Positions 28,133 to 37,265 are shown, counted from the stretch's first letter. The stretch: 64,000 bases of DNA from Acidimicrobiaceae bacterium (GCA_003160635.1 PMLV01000201.1:1-64000), one strand, 5' to 3'. A program made the numbers and translations. Notes: generated by a model from the sequence alone, not told the origin.

Positions 28133-28236
28133 GGTCTCGGCGACCCGGGTCGACAACTTCCCTCCGGGTAACGTTGGAGGAACAGCGCCGACTTTCGGCG
28201 AAGTCAAGCTGCAAGGGTAAGGGAAGAGCTTTGAGA

Positions 28237-28656
28237 ATGAGTGATTCGGCCGAGCACCATCAGATCCTTATTTCCACCGACGGTCATTGTGGTGCGGACT
28301 TGGGTGACTACAAGCCGTATCTCGAAAGCAAGTACCACGAAGAGTTCGATGCGTGGGTAGGGACGTTCCATGATGCTTGGGCGGATGACATCGACCAGGA
28401 TCGCCCAGCCAACCACCGCGTCGGCGTGGCGTCCGCCAACGCACCGCTTAACTGGGACGCCAACCTCCGCCTCGAGCACCTTGACGATCAGGGCATCGCG
28501 GCCGAGGTGCTTTTCACCAATACGGCACCACCCTTTTATCCCTCTGGTGTGCTCACGTCACCTGGACCTCGCAGTCGGTCTGAGTACGAACTCCGATTCG
28601 CCGGCCTGCGTGTATTCATGGATCTGGCCGCGCTTCTCGAGCCGACGGCCCTCTGA
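28237..28656 (+). pseudogene. N-terminal fragment of a COG2159 amidohydrolase
   Basis: A 139-codon frame from ATG 28237 (GGGAAGAG upstream) begins LISTDGHCGADLGDYKPYLE, the D-x-H entry of this family, and continues through LRLEHLDDQGIAAEVLF. It stops at 28654-28656, where other members go on for ~300 residues with the central His and GSD motif. Past the stop only short out-of-frame scraps remain before the MDR gene at 28779. I call it a truncated, inactive copy. Confidence 0.75.
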
Positions 28657-28778
28657 GGTCCCGCAAGCGAGTCGGGAAAACGTCTTCGTGAGCGCGACGC
28701 AAGCGATCGATCGAATGCGGGCGGCGCGGTGCCCCTGGGTGCGCGCCGTCGCCGTGTAACGCGCTCTTCCGTCCGCTC

Positions 28779-29744
28779 ATGTTCTCTGTTTACGCGTCGG
28801 CGCCCAATCCCGAGGACCCCCTCGCCTCACTTGTCGTCGGGGAGCAGCCTTCCCCGAAGCCGCGGGCTGGATGGGTTCCGGTCAGAGTCGGCGCGGCCAG
28901 CCTCAACATGCACGACATATGGACGCTACGCGGGGTCGGCCTCGCCGAGGATCAATTTCCGATGATCCTTGGCTGCGACGGCGCGGGCACGCTTGCGGAC
29001 GGCACGGAGGTCGTCATCCACTCGATCGTGAATGCACCGGGCTGGCGAGGTGACGAGACGCTCGATCCCCAGCGGACGCTTCTCACGGAGAAGTATCAAG
29101 GAACGTTCGCGGAGGTCGTCCTGGTTCCCGAAGGCAACGTCATTGTCAAGTCGCAAAGGATCGCAATGATCCACGCAGCTGTCATGGGTACCGCGTGGCT
29201 TACGGCGTATCGCATGCTTTTCGTGAAGTCGGGACTGCGTCCCGGGCAACGAATGCTCATCCAAGGTGCCTCAGGTGGCGTCTCGACCGCGCTGATCCAG
29301 CTCGGTCGCGCCGCGGGCATGACGGTCTGGGTCACCGGGAGGACGAAGGAGAAGCGCGCCCTAGCGGAGAGCCTGGGTGCGCATGAGGTCTTCGAGACAG
29401 GGGACCGCCTCCCAGGCCGAGTGGACGCCGTGTTCGAGACCGTGGGTGAGGCGACATGGGCCCACTCCATGCGAGCGGTCCGCCCCGGCGGGGCCGTCAT
29501 CTGTTCTGGAGCGACGACCGGACCTCATGCTGATGCCGAACTCCAAAGGCTTTTCTTCCTGCAGATCCGTGTCGAGGGCTCCACCATGGGTACCCGGAGC
29601 GAGCTCGTCGATCTCCTGCAATTTGTGGAGGCTGCGCACATCGAACCGCAGGTGGGCCTCGTTCTGCCGATGGGGGAGGCGGACATGGGATTCCAGGCAA
29701 TGTTGGCGGGGGAGACGTCCGGCAAGATCGTCTTCACACGATGA
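28779..29744 (+). CDS. Zinc-type alcohol dehydrogenase/quinone oxidoreductase family (MDR)
   Basis: A 321-residue medium-chain dehydrogenase/reductase. GroES-like part with SLNMHDIWTLRG near residue 45 and GCDGAG near 67; NADP-binding loop IQGASGGVSTALIQLGRAAG near 166; C-terminal ETSGKIVFTR. The structural-zinc cysteines are missing, which points to the zinc-free quinone reductase/enoyl reductase branch. Its stop overlaps the DUF2889 start by 4 bp, so the two are coupled. Confidence 0.85.
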   Translation: MFSVYASAPNPEDPLASLVVGEQPSPKPRAGWVPVRVGAASLNMHDIWTLRGVGLAEDQFPMILGCDGAGTLADGTEVVIHSIVNAPGWRGDETLDPQRTLLTEKYQGTFAEVVLVPEGNVIVKSQRIAMIHAAVMGTAWLTAYRMLFVKSGLRPGQRMLIQGASGGVSTALIQLGRAAGMTVWVTGRTKEKRALAESLGAHEVFETGDRLPGRVDAVFETVGEATWAHSMRAVRPGGAVICSGATTGPHADAELQRLFFLQIRVEGSTMGTRSELVDLLQFVEAAHIEPQVGLVLPMGEADMGFQAMLAGETSGKIVFTR

Positions 29745-30781
29745 GCAGAGGAAGCGTGACCAGGCAGAAGGCAACACACGAAGCCGGGGATCCTCTCCTT
29801 GCGTCCCCGAGCGTGCCCATTGCCTCGTCGCCTCGGCGGCCGAACTCCATACGGAGGACGACGACGCACGATGCAGTGCGACCCGAAGGGCTTCGGGGTC
29901 CCGTGACCGTGCTCGGTCGGGGAAGAGATCTTTTCACTGACGCCGATCACTCGGGAGCAGTGCTTGATGTGGGTCGAGTGGAGTTGCGTGCCGAGTACCT
30001 GAAGAGACGCGTCATCAGTATCTCGAGCGAGCCGTCGTACCCTGAACTGGCCGCACTTGTAGGCGCGAATCCGTTTTCGGGTTTCCGGGACGCGATCGGT
30101 GATCTGATGCCACGTGAGCGAGCGGCCCATTCGATCCGCTTTCGGTTGCTCTACGACCTCGCGCCGGCGCTCCTCGTCAGTGGGCGAGCTCTCCGGGCTG
30201 CCGGTGTGCCGATCGAGATGTCGGGACGAACGCGCAATACCGTCGACATCTGCGCGGGTTGGGTCCAGGGGGGCACTTTACTCAGGGGTTTGACAGAGGC
30301 GGGACCGCCTCTCCATGTGGGTCCGATCGCACCCACGCTTTGGCTCGAGGACGACCCACTCTCGTGGCACGACGCAGATCCTTTACCCGTCCATGCCACG
30401 CGTCGATCCCGTCGTCTCGATCTTTGGCCGGACAACGGTGCGGTCTTGCTCGAATCCTACTTTCGCGACAGTCACGTCGACACCCACGGCCGAGAGACGA
30501 TCGTGCACGAATACGGGCTACGCGGAGCCATTAATCCGCTCAAGCGACGGATTCTGTGGTGCGTCACCACTCCCGGAGCGCTGCCGTACCCGGAGTGTCC
30601 CAGCGCAGCGGGGAGTGCTGACCGACTTGTTGGGATGCACCTCAGTGAGGTGACGGCGCTGGTGCGGCGTGAGTTCATCGGTTCAAGTACCTGCACGCAC
30701 TTGAACGACACGTTCAGATGTCTCGAAGACGCGGAGGCTCTCATGTTGTTACTCAAACCGACGGTTGGGACCCTCACTTGA
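29741..30781 (+). CDS. DUF2889 family protein
   Basis: A 346-residue protein whose C-terminal FIGSSTCTHLNDTFRCLEDA near 310 and internal VISISSEPSYPELAALVGAN match my memory of DUF2889, a family with no established reaction that is often found near CoA-linked degradation genes. No signal peptide or membrane helix is visible. ATG 29741 overlaps the MDR stop (ATGA). The first ~40 residues are low-complexity and may be a late extension. Confidence 0.72.
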   Translation: MSRGSVTRQKATHEAGDPLLASPSVPIASSPRRPNSIRRTTTHDAVRPEGLRGPVTVLGRGRDLFTDADHSGAVLDVGRVELRAEYLKRRVISISSEPSYPELAALVGANPFSGFRDAIGDLMPRERAAHSIRFRLLYDLAPALLVSGRALRAAGVPIEMSGRTRNTVDICAGWVQGGTLLRGLTEAGPPLHVGPIAPTLWLEDDPLSWHDADPLPVHATRRSRRLDLWPDNGAVLLESYFRDSHVDTHGRETIVHEYGLRGAINPLKRRILWCVTTPGALPYPECPSAAGSADRLVGMHLSEVTALVRREFIGSSTCTHLNDTFRCLEDAEALMLLLKPTVGTLT

Positions 30782-30984
30782 CGTCCCACCGCCCTTTTTA
30801 CTCCCGTCCATACATGAGGAGACCATCGGGCCAGCCTTGGTGGGAGTTCACGCTTCCTGGCTCTGTCAGTAGACTGCAAGGCGATACTCGGAGCGGACTC
30901 CGCTCCAGGACGCGGGCGTTGAGCGCGGGGTAGATGGACTCCACGTGAAGAAGCCAGAAGCACGGACTGACAGGAGCGAGAGAC

Positions 30985-31842
30985 ATGTCACAGTTCGAAA
31001 TACGAGACATCACCCCGGACTTCGGTGCCGAGATCGTCGGTTTCGAACCGGTGGAGCTCGACCCGGAGGAGCGTGACCTGCTGCGTCGCACCTTCGACGA
31101 GCGCGGGCTGTTGGTGTTCCGTGATCTCGACATCGATCGCGACTACCAGACCTACCTGGTTGACGCCCTGATCGACTACGACCGACCGGCCGACGCGGTC
31201 AAGCAGAAGCAGCGTGAAACGCTGGTCTCCAACAAGGAGCCCGAAGGTAACGCGCCTTTCGGGCGGCTCCTTTTCCACTCCGACATGATGTGGGCCGCCG
31301 AGCCCTTCCAGGTCCTTTCGCTCTACGGCGTCGAGGTGCAGCCGCCAGCCGTGCCCACGGCCTTTGTCAGCACGGTGGCCGCCTGGGAGACCTTGCCGAA
31401 GGATCTGCGCCAGCGCGTCGAGAACCTCCACGTGGTCAATGTCACCGGCCAACAGCGTCGCGGCGACGAAGAGGAAGAGGACCTGCTCCAGCCGATCCGC
31501 GAGCACGAGCAGTCCGTTACCACCTCGGTGGGTCATGCCCACCCGCGTACGAATCGCACCATCCTCTACGTGAGCCAGATGAACACCCGCGAGATCGTCG
31601 AGCTCTCACACGACGAGAGCGAAGAGCTCATCGAGGCGCTCTTCAACCACCTTTACGACCCCGCACACGTGTTCAAGCACGAGTGGCGCGAAGGCGACCT
31701 GGCGGCCTGGGACAACCTGGCCATCCAGCACGCGCGCGCAACGGTGAAAAAGGAAGGGCCCGTCCGCACCCTGCGCAAGGTCATCAGCCCTATTCCATCC
31801 ATGGCCGGCATCGAGACACCCAAGTTCTCCAAGGTGGGTTGA
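30985..31842 (+). CDS. TauD/TfdA-family Fe(II)/2-oxoglutarate dioxygenase
   Basis: A 285-residue dioxygenase. The iron-binding H-x-D is in LLFHSDMMW near residue 98. The distal His lies in AIQHARATV near 250, followed by the Arg that holds 2-oxoglutarate (RTLRKV). It would hydroxylate its substrate using O2 and 2-oxoglutarate. AGGAG precedes ATG 30985. A broken paralog with the same layout is at 61747-62448. A StrR-type palindrome lies 60 bp after its stop. Confidence 0.88.
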   Translation: MSQFEIRDITPDFGAEIVGFEPVELDPEERDLLRRTFDERGLLVFRDLDIDRDYQTYLVDALIDYDRPADAVKQKQRETLVSNKEPEGNAPFGRLLFHSDMMWAAEPFQVLSLYGVEVQPPAVPTAFVSTVAAWETLPKDLRQRVENLHVVNVTGQQRRGDEEEEDLLQPIREHEQSVTTSVGHAHPRTNRTILYVSQMNTREIVELSHDESEELIEALFNHLYDPAHVFKHEWREGDLAAWDNLAIQHARATVKKEGPVRTLRKVISPIPSMAGIETPKFSKVG

Positions 31843-31902
31843 CACCGATAGCAGGTGGTCGGCTTACCGAGCTCCGAGAGACCAGAGAGGTGACCATTTT
31901 CC

Positions 31903-31931
31903 GTCTAAGTGAGGAAGTTCATCACCTGGAC
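31903..31931. promoter_or_regulatory. StrR-type palindrome, copy 4
   Basis: GTCTAAGTG, 11 bp, CACCTGGAC, centred at 31917. It is the only copy lying between two converging genes (TauD and an SDR), so it has no obvious target promoter. Confidence 0.55.
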
Positions 31932-31951
31932 AGGTTTGATGGGCATGTCCG

Positions 31952-32767
31952 TCAGCCTGCGCGAACGCTCCCGCCCGTCGAGTCTTCGGGGATCACCGCC
32001 ACCATGCCGCCGTCGATGAGTACGTCGCTGCCGGTCATGAAGGAGGCTCCGTCGGACGTCAGAAAATCGACGACACTTGCGACCTCTTCCGGGCGCCCTC
32101 GTCGTCCCAGCGGGCCCGACTTGACGAAGTCCGCCATGATCGGATTGTTCTGTTCGTCGAGGCGGTTCATCGGCGTGTCGTTGATGCCCGGAGACACAGA
32201 CATGATGCGGGCTCCGCGGGCACCCCAGGCCGGCGCCAGGCGCCGTACGAGACGGTGGACGCCGAGCTTCGAGACAGGGTAGGCGCCACGCACCTCCAGA
32301 TCGAAGCCCAGTGCGTCAAGGTTGTCGAAGAACTTGTCGGAGAGTGGATCATCTAACACTGCGAGGAGTTCGTGATTGTTCGGGACTCGGTACCCGGACA
32401 TCGATGCGAAGCAGATTCCCACGGAGCCCGGTCGGAGATGCGGCTCGACCGCCGCGAGCACCCGCGCCACACCGATGAGGTTGACTTCGAGGATGCGACG
32501 CCCAGGCGCCATTGATCCTGAAAGCCCGGCCGAGATAACGAAGGCCTCGAGATCGTCCAGTTCGGCGATGCGGCCCATCAACGCTTCGATCTGCGCGTTG
32601 TCGGTGATGTCGCATGCCAGGGCTTCGACATCTGCACCGAGGTCTTTGGCGACGACTTGGACGCTTTCGAGGCTGAGATCCGCGACGATCAAATGCCCGC
32701 GGGGAGAGAGCACCTGGGCTACCGCAGTTCCCATGCCCGATCCGGCACCAATCACTACGTTGGTCAT
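31952..32767 (-). CDS. SDR oxidoreductase
   Basis: A 271-residue SDR with the loop IGAGSGMGTA at the N-terminus, ISAGLSGS in place of NNAG, the serine in FASMSG, YPVSK near 162 and the ending MTGSDVLIDGGM. The stretch between serine and tyrosine is unusually long (about 40 residues), as in 3-alpha-hydroxysteroid dehydrogenase-like SDRs. ATG 32767 follows GGGAGG. It converges with TauD. Confidence 0.84.
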   Translation of the reverse strand: MTNVVIGAGSGMGTAVAQVLSPRGHLIVADLSLESVQVVAKDLGADVEALACDITDNAQIEALMGRIAELDDLEAFVISAGLSGSMAPGRRILEVNLIGVARVLAAVEPHLRPGSVGICFASMSGYRVPNNHELLAVLDDPLSDKFFDNLDALGFDLEVRGAYPVSKLGVHRLVRRLAPAWGARGARIMSVSPGINDTPMNRLDEQNNPIMADFVKSGPLGRRGRPEEVASVVDFLTSDGASFMTGSDVLIDGGMVAVIPEDSTGGSVRAG

Positions 32768-32943
32768 CTGGGGCCTCCCTTAGTTCCCTCGCTGCACACA
32801 GATCTTCTCGGCTCTGAAAAACTTGCACCGCGTCCTCGTACAGCCAAGGAGAAGCTATTGCTGGCCAGACAAGGTGTCAAAGGATTCACCAAGGGGGAGG
32901 AGAGGGACGCCGGGCCGCACTGGCCACGACAGAGCGAGCAGTG

Positions 32944-33579
32944 CTAAGAGGCGGCAGTAGCTTTGGCTGTAGACCGCCGGGAAAACTGCGCCATGAGAAT
33001 CTCGAATTCCTCAGAGATCACTTCGCCCAAATCAAGGTTCCCTTGTGCGAGCCAGGCATCGAGAGCGCGACGGTGGGTCAAGAGCGCTGTTGCCGCCACG
33101 AGAGCGCAACCCTCGTCGTGAGAGGAGAGTCCGCGCCGGGCAGCCACCGCCTTTGCCAGTTCGTCGATCTCTTCGACATGGCGATCCTGCTGACGCCCCC
33201 GCAGGGTTGGCGAGGAGACCAGCGCTCGACGGTACAGCTGCAACGATCGCCGCCTCGGAACTAAGTCGGAAGAGAACTCGACCAGGGTCGCACTCAGGGC
33301 TTCGATGTCGCTCCGAGAGCGTGGTTGGGCAAGATAGATCTCGGTCATGGACTGAAACCAAATGTGCTCGTGGGCGTAGAGAACCGATTCTTTTGTCGGG
33401 AAGTACCGGAAAAACGTTCGCGCCGAGACCCCGGCACTCTCGGCCACCTCCTCGACCGTTGTGGTGTCGTACCCCTGGGATGCGAACAGCTTGAGGGCGG
33501 CCGCACGAAGCGTACGTTCAGTGTGAGCCTTGTGCTCGTCACGCAATGAGGGGGCTCGTTTCAAGGTGTTCTGAGGCAA
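32944..33579 (-). CDS. TetR-family transcriptional regulator
   Basis: A 211-residue repressor type. The N-terminal helix-turn-helix is visible as TTTVEEVAESAGVSARTFFR followed by YFPTKESVLYAHE; the rest is the variable ligand domain. I choose TTG 33579, preceded by GGAGAAGAG, although the frame is open to ATG 33660. It is divergent from the StrR-like gene; the 33738-33767 repeat in the gap is its most likely operator (inference). Confidence 0.82.
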   Translation of the reverse strand: MPQNTLKRAPSLRDEHKAHTERTLRAAALKLFASQGYDTTTVEEVAESAGVSARTFFRYFPTKESVLYAHEHIWFQSMTEIYLAQPRSRSDIEALSATLVEFSSDLVPRRRSLQLYRRALVSSPTLRGRQQDRHVEEIDELAKAVAARRGLSSHDEGCALVAATALLTHRRALDAWLAQGNLDLGEVISEEFEILMAQFSRRSTAKATAAS

Positions 33580-33737
33580 GACTCTTCTCCGGGGCCGAGT
33601 AATAGGTGCTCGTACCTTAACTTCTCGCAGGCTCCCCCCCCTGTAGATGCATTTGCCCACCGGAGATTGCGACCCAGCTTCGGTAGGACGCGCCGCACTC
33701 CTTGACGGTCGGACCGGACTGGATTACTCTGACAGTC

Positions 33738-33767
33738 AAGTGACACTTATGCAGCAGGCTGTCACTT
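33738..33767. promoter_or_regulatory. Perfect 8-bp inverted repeat upstream of the StrR-like gene
   Basis: AAGTGACA and TGTCACTT flank a 14-base spacer, ending 18 bp before the StrR-like start. Position and symmetry suit an operator for the divergent TetR repressor, which would link TetR ligand sensing to StrR expression. Confidence 0.55.
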
Positions 33768-33784
33768 AAAGCGCGGAGTCACCA

Positions 33785-34780
33785 GTGGCTCCGCGATCGA
33801 GCAGCGCTGGTCGGAAACGGCCGGATCGCAGAACATCGGGGGCGTCGTTGGTTCAGTCGATGGTTCAGAGTTTTGAAGCAATGCCCGCGGCAGACGAGGT
33901 GGTGTCGATCGCCTTGGTCGAGCTCACGGTCTGTTCGTCGTTCCGAGAAGCGGGACTGAGCGAGGAGCACGTTCAGCGACTCGTAGCTCTGGGAGGGCAT
34001 TGGCCACCCGTTCTCGTGAACCGCGCCGACGGGTCGGTCATCGACGGGGCCCACCGCGTCGAGGCGGCCCGGCACCTCGGCTTGGATCGACTCGAGGCCT
34101 GGTATTTCGACGGTGGCGCCGAAGAGGCTTTCGTTGAGTTTGTCCGGCGGAACGTGCACCAGGGGCTCCCACTGACGTTGAGCGAACGAAAGCGGGCTGC
34201 CGAGCACGTGCTCATGACGTACCCTGAATGGTCTGACCGCCGGATTGCCGAACTTTGCGCCATTTCTCCGAAGACGGTGGGACGCCTACGGCCGAAGTCG
34301 TCGGGGCGTCCAACTGAGGGAATTCTTCAACTGGACGCTCGATCGCGGATCGGACGTGACAACAAGTGGCGGCCTGTCCACAGCGCCTCGGTCCGCTCCC
34401 GCGTCGCCGAGGCGATCAAGCAATACCCTGGTGCGTCACTCCGTTCGGTCGCGAAGTCCGTTGGCGTCTCGCCCGAGACCGTTCGCATCGTGCGTATGAA
34501 TTTGGGCACGACGAGCGTGCTCGAGCCACCGCCGCCTGCGCCGTCCCCTCCACAGTGCTCTTCGTGGAACGAGGACCTTGCCCTCGTCTCCTCTGATCAT
34601 GGGGCAGAGTTCGTCGCCTGGTTCGACCGAACGACTGTGACAAAAGAAGAGTGCTGGCGCTTCGCCGACTCGGTGCCACTCAGCCGGATATACGAGATAG
34701 CGGATGAGGCGCGGCGGCGATCTGAGGTCTGGCAACAGCTCGCAGCGTCTCTGGATACGCGGTGGGGCAAGCGGAAGTAG
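33785..34780 (+). CDS. StrR/ParB-like DNA-binding transcriptional regulator
   Basis: A 331-residue protein of the StrR type. A ParB-like N-terminal domain (PPVLVNRADGSVIDGAHRVE near residue 73) is followed by GLPLTLSERKRAAEHVL, then WSDRRIAELCAISPKTVGRL (helix-turn-helix) near 150. RIGRDNKWRPV and a second HTH, ASLRSVAKSVGVSPETVRIV, complete it. This order matches StrR of streptomycin clusters, a pathway-specific activator that binds long inverted repeats. Here it sits among catabolic genes. Six matching palindromes are in the window, one inside this gene at 34308-34336, suggesting self-control. Start GTG 33785. Confidence 0.82.
   Translation: MAPRSSSAGRKRPDRRTSGASLVQSMVQSFEAMPAADEVVSIALVELTVCSSFREAGLSEEHVQRLVALGGHWPPVLVNRADGSVIDGAHRVEAARHLGLDRLEAWYFDGGAEEAFVEFVRRNVHQGLPLTLSERKRAAEHVLMTYPEWSDRRIAELCAISPKTVGRLRPKSSGRPTEGILQLDARSRIGRDNKWRPVHSASVRSRVAEAIKQYPGASLRSVAKSVGVSPETVRIVRMNLGTTSVLEPPPPAPSPPQCSSWNEDLALVSSDHGAEFVAWFDRTTVTKEECWRFADSVPLSRIYEIADEARRRSEVWQQLAASLDTRWGKRK
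34308..34336. promoter_or_regulatory. StrR-type palindrome, copy 5, inside the regulator gene
   Basis: GTCCAACTG, 11 bp, CAACTGGAC, the best copy; outer GCGTCCA and TGGACGC also pair. It overlaps the codons for the segment linking the first helix-turn-helix to RIGRD. Regulatory use is inferred from the repeat family. Confidence 0.6.
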
Positions 34781-35095
34781 GCACTCCATCCCGCGATGAT
34801 CCACAATGCTGCCGCGCCCGGCATTGGAAGGAGTAAGGCCGGGAGGGTACTGTCGGTCCGCGTATGAGGCCCCAGCACTCCGAGCCGCCCCACCCTGTGA
34901 CAGTCTTTGGACACGCGGAGCCAGGCGCGAGCCAAGGCCTTCATGTACATCCAGGTGCGGTAGCCGATCGGGACCGAGCAAGTCGATAGCAGCGACGAAA
35001 GCCGGCACTGCCTCGGCTTCGGTGACGTCGGCGGCGGTGCCTGCCAAATATTCGGACAAGCGACGTCGGGAGAACGGCGTCAGAAGGGTGGATGC
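34781..35095. other. Stretch with an unassigned minus-strand coding-like piece
   Basis: On the minus strand, 34960-35090 reads RRRLSEYLAGTAADVTEAEA then VPAFVAAIDLLG with coding-like codon use, and then seems to change frame to YRTWMYMKALARAWLRVSKD. I recognise no family. It may be the remains of a gene cut by rearrangement next to the regulator. Confidence 0.3.
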
Positions 35096-35809
35096 ATGGA
35101 ACGGACTGTCAGTGTCGATGTAGCGGAGACCCCGATGGAGATCTATGAGGTCGAGCCAGAGGGATCCGCACGGGGAGCGGTAATCGTGATCCAGGAGGCC
35201 TTCGGCATCACCGACCACATCAAGGACGTTTGCAAACGGTTTGCCGGCGAGGGATACCGAGCGGTAGCCCCCCACTTGTTCCATCGCAGCGGAGACCCCG
35301 TCATCGGTTATGACGAGATGGACAAGGTGGTTCCGCACATCATGGAGTTGAACGCTGACAACCTCCTGTCGGATCTCGACGCCACACTGAGCTACCTCGC
35401 TGACGCCGGATTCGAAGCGACCCAGGTCGCAGTGGTGGGCTTCTGCATGGGTGGCAGCGTCGTGTTCCTGGCAGCAGCAAAGCGCTCACTCGGTGCCGCT
35501 GTCACGTTCTACGGCGGCGGCGTGAGCCAGGGCCGCTTCGGGATGCCACCATTGGTCGAACTTGCGGCGGATCTCAAGACACCGTGGCTGGGACTCTTCG
35601 GTGACCGTGACCAGTCGATCCCAGTCGATGATGTCGAGGCTCTGCGCAAGGCGGTCGCGGTCGCATCCGTGGCCACCGAGGTGATCCGGTACCCCGAGGC
35701 AGACCACGGCTTCCACTGCGACGCCCGGAGCTCGTACCACCAGGAATCCGCAGAAGACGGATGGAAGCGAACCTTGGATTGGCTCGCCACGCATCTCTCT
35801 GCGCGCTGA
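35096..35809 (+). CDS. Dienelactone hydrolase family protein
   Basis: A 237-residue alpha/beta hydrolase of the dienelactone hydrolase type. The Cys nucleophile is in GFCMGG near residue 120, the Asp in FGDRDQSIP near 168, and the His in DHGFHCD near 203, giving the Cys-Asp-His triad. It probably opens a lactone or ester formed in ring-cleavage catabolism. ATG 35096 follows GAAGGGTGG. It stands alone between the regulator and an amidohydrolase pair. Confidence 0.88.
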   Translation: MERTVSVDVAETPMEIYEVEPEGSARGAVIVIQEAFGITDHIKDVCKRFAGEGYRAVAPHLFHRSGDPVIGYDEMDKVVPHIMELNADNLLSDLDATLSYLADAGFEATQVAVVGFCMGGSVVFLAAAKRSLGAAVTFYGGGVSQGRFGMPPLVELAADLKTPWLGLFGDRDQSIPVDDVEALRKAVAVASVATEVIRYPEADHGFHCDARSSYHQESAEDGWKRTLDWLATHLSAR

Positions 35810-36016
35810 GATCGCGCCGGAAGTTCCTTCTTGGCGCGGGAGCGATGACCGCGACGACGCGCTAATGTGTCATACGACTGACAGATTTTGGCCACGTTTG
35901 ACCGGCTCGGCACTGCGACCGTTCCGATCGACCGGTGTACCTCGGGAGGACGGCCGCACGTTCCCGTTGCCGAGCATACGGGATTCTGGCTCCTTCCTGG
36001 AGAGACGAGGGTAAAG

Positions 36017-37228
36017 ATGCAGTATCGAGCGATTTCCGCAGACGGGCACGTGAACGAGCCGCCGACGTTGTGGACGGACCGGCTCCCCGACAAGTTCAAG
36101 GAGCGCGGTCCTCACATCATCGAGACGCGCAAGACCAAGGGCCATGCCTGGATCATGGAGGGCCAGAAGCGTCCCTCGCCCATGGGTTTCAGCTCCATGT
36201 ATTTCCGTTCGTCCAAGCGGTTCGACCGGGCCTCGCTGGTCGACAGCTTCAAGCAGATCAAAGACCGCGGCGTGCGTTATGAGGACGTGTTCCCCGGGTC
36301 CTATGACCCGGCGGCCCGGGTCAAAGAGATCATCGAGGACGAGACCGACGCCGAGGTGATCTTCAACGGCGTGGGGACGGTGTGGAACGGGATCAAGCTG
36401 TGCCCGGACAAGGACCTCAGCCTGGCCTGCTTCAAGGTGTACAACGACTGGATCGCGGAGTTCCAGGCCTACGCGCCCGAGCGCTTCGTGTGCAACGCCA
36501 CGCTTCCCACCACCGGCCTCGAGGACTGCCTGGCCGAGTTGCACCGGGTCGCCGACCTCGGCCTGCGCACGGCCCAGCTCGAGTCGTACCCGAGCGGCTC
36601 TTTCTTCGAGCCCGCGCCCGAAGACGACCGCTTCTGGGCTGCCGCAGTCGAGATGGGCATGCCCATCAACGTCCATACGCAGTTCTTCTTCCCCGCCGGC
36701 GACCTGGGCTCGAGGATCAGTGCCGAGGGGGTTGCCGATACGCACAAGAGGGCCCAGAACCTCGGACTCGACGTCGAGGCCGGCAGCTTCCCTGTCATCT
36801 TGGCCAAGATGATCACGTCGGGAGTTTTCGAGCGGTTCCCTGAGCTCAAGTTCGTGGGCTCAGAGGTCCACACGGGCTGGGTTCCCTACTACCTCGAGCG
36901 CTTCGACGAGTCGGTTCGGCGCAACCGCGCCGACTATGGCCTGCCGCTGCTGCCGAGCGAGTACTTCCGGCGCAACGTGAGCGTCGTCTACATCGTCGAC
37001 GAGATGGGTGCGGCGAACCGCTACGACATCGGGGTGGGCAACATCATGTGGGGACCCGACTTCCCGCACTCGTCGAGCAGCTGGCCTGTCGACTACCAGC
37101 TGGGCCTCGAGATTCTCGAACGGGCGGGGGCGACGCCGAGCGAGATCGAGCGGATCATGTGGCGCAACGCCGCCGACACCTACAAATTGCCTTACGACGA
37201 GCCGGACAGCGTCACCGTGGCGGCCTAA
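36017..37228 (+). CDS. COG2159 amidohydrolase
   Basis: A 403-residue PF04909 protein with SADGHVNEPP near residue 8 (D-x-H), NVHTQFF near 218, and WGPDFPHSSSSWP near 345 that retains the Asp. ATG 36017 follows GAGGGTAAAG. A second amidohydrolase starts 37 bp after its stop; the two share the SADxHVxEPP opening and are probably one operon of diverged duplicates. Confidence 0.87.
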   Translation: MQYRAISADGHVNEPPTLWTDRLPDKFKERGPHIIETRKTKGHAWIMEGQKRPSPMGFSSMYFRSSKRFDRASLVDSFKQIKDRGVRYEDVFPGSYDPAARVKEIIEDETDAEVIFNGVGTVWNGIKLCPDKDLSLACFKVYNDWIAEFQAYAPERFVCNATLPTTGLEDCLAELHRVADLGLRTAQLESYPSGSFFEPAPEDDRFWAAAVEMGMPINVHTQFFFPAGDLGSRISAEGVADTHKRAQNLGLDVEAGSFPVILAKMITSGVFERFPELKFVGSEVHTGWVPYYLERFDESVRRNRADYGLPLLPSEYFRRNVSVVYIVDEMGAANRYDIGVGNIMWGPDFPHSSSSWPVDYQLGLEILERAGATPSEIERIMWRNAADTYKLPYDEPDSVTVAA

Positions 37229-37265
37229 GGGTGGGTACTGTGCGCCGCATCAGCGCGGGAGACCA

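Noticed and set aside
31290-32282. 330-codon plus-strand frame over the TauD/SDR junction
   Set aside because: Arg/Pro/Ala-rich shadow running across two genes with clear domain evidence.
35868-35883. TGTCA-6-TGACA before the 36017 amidohydrolase as an operator
   Set aside because: Only five base pairs per arm; expected by chance in a window this size.
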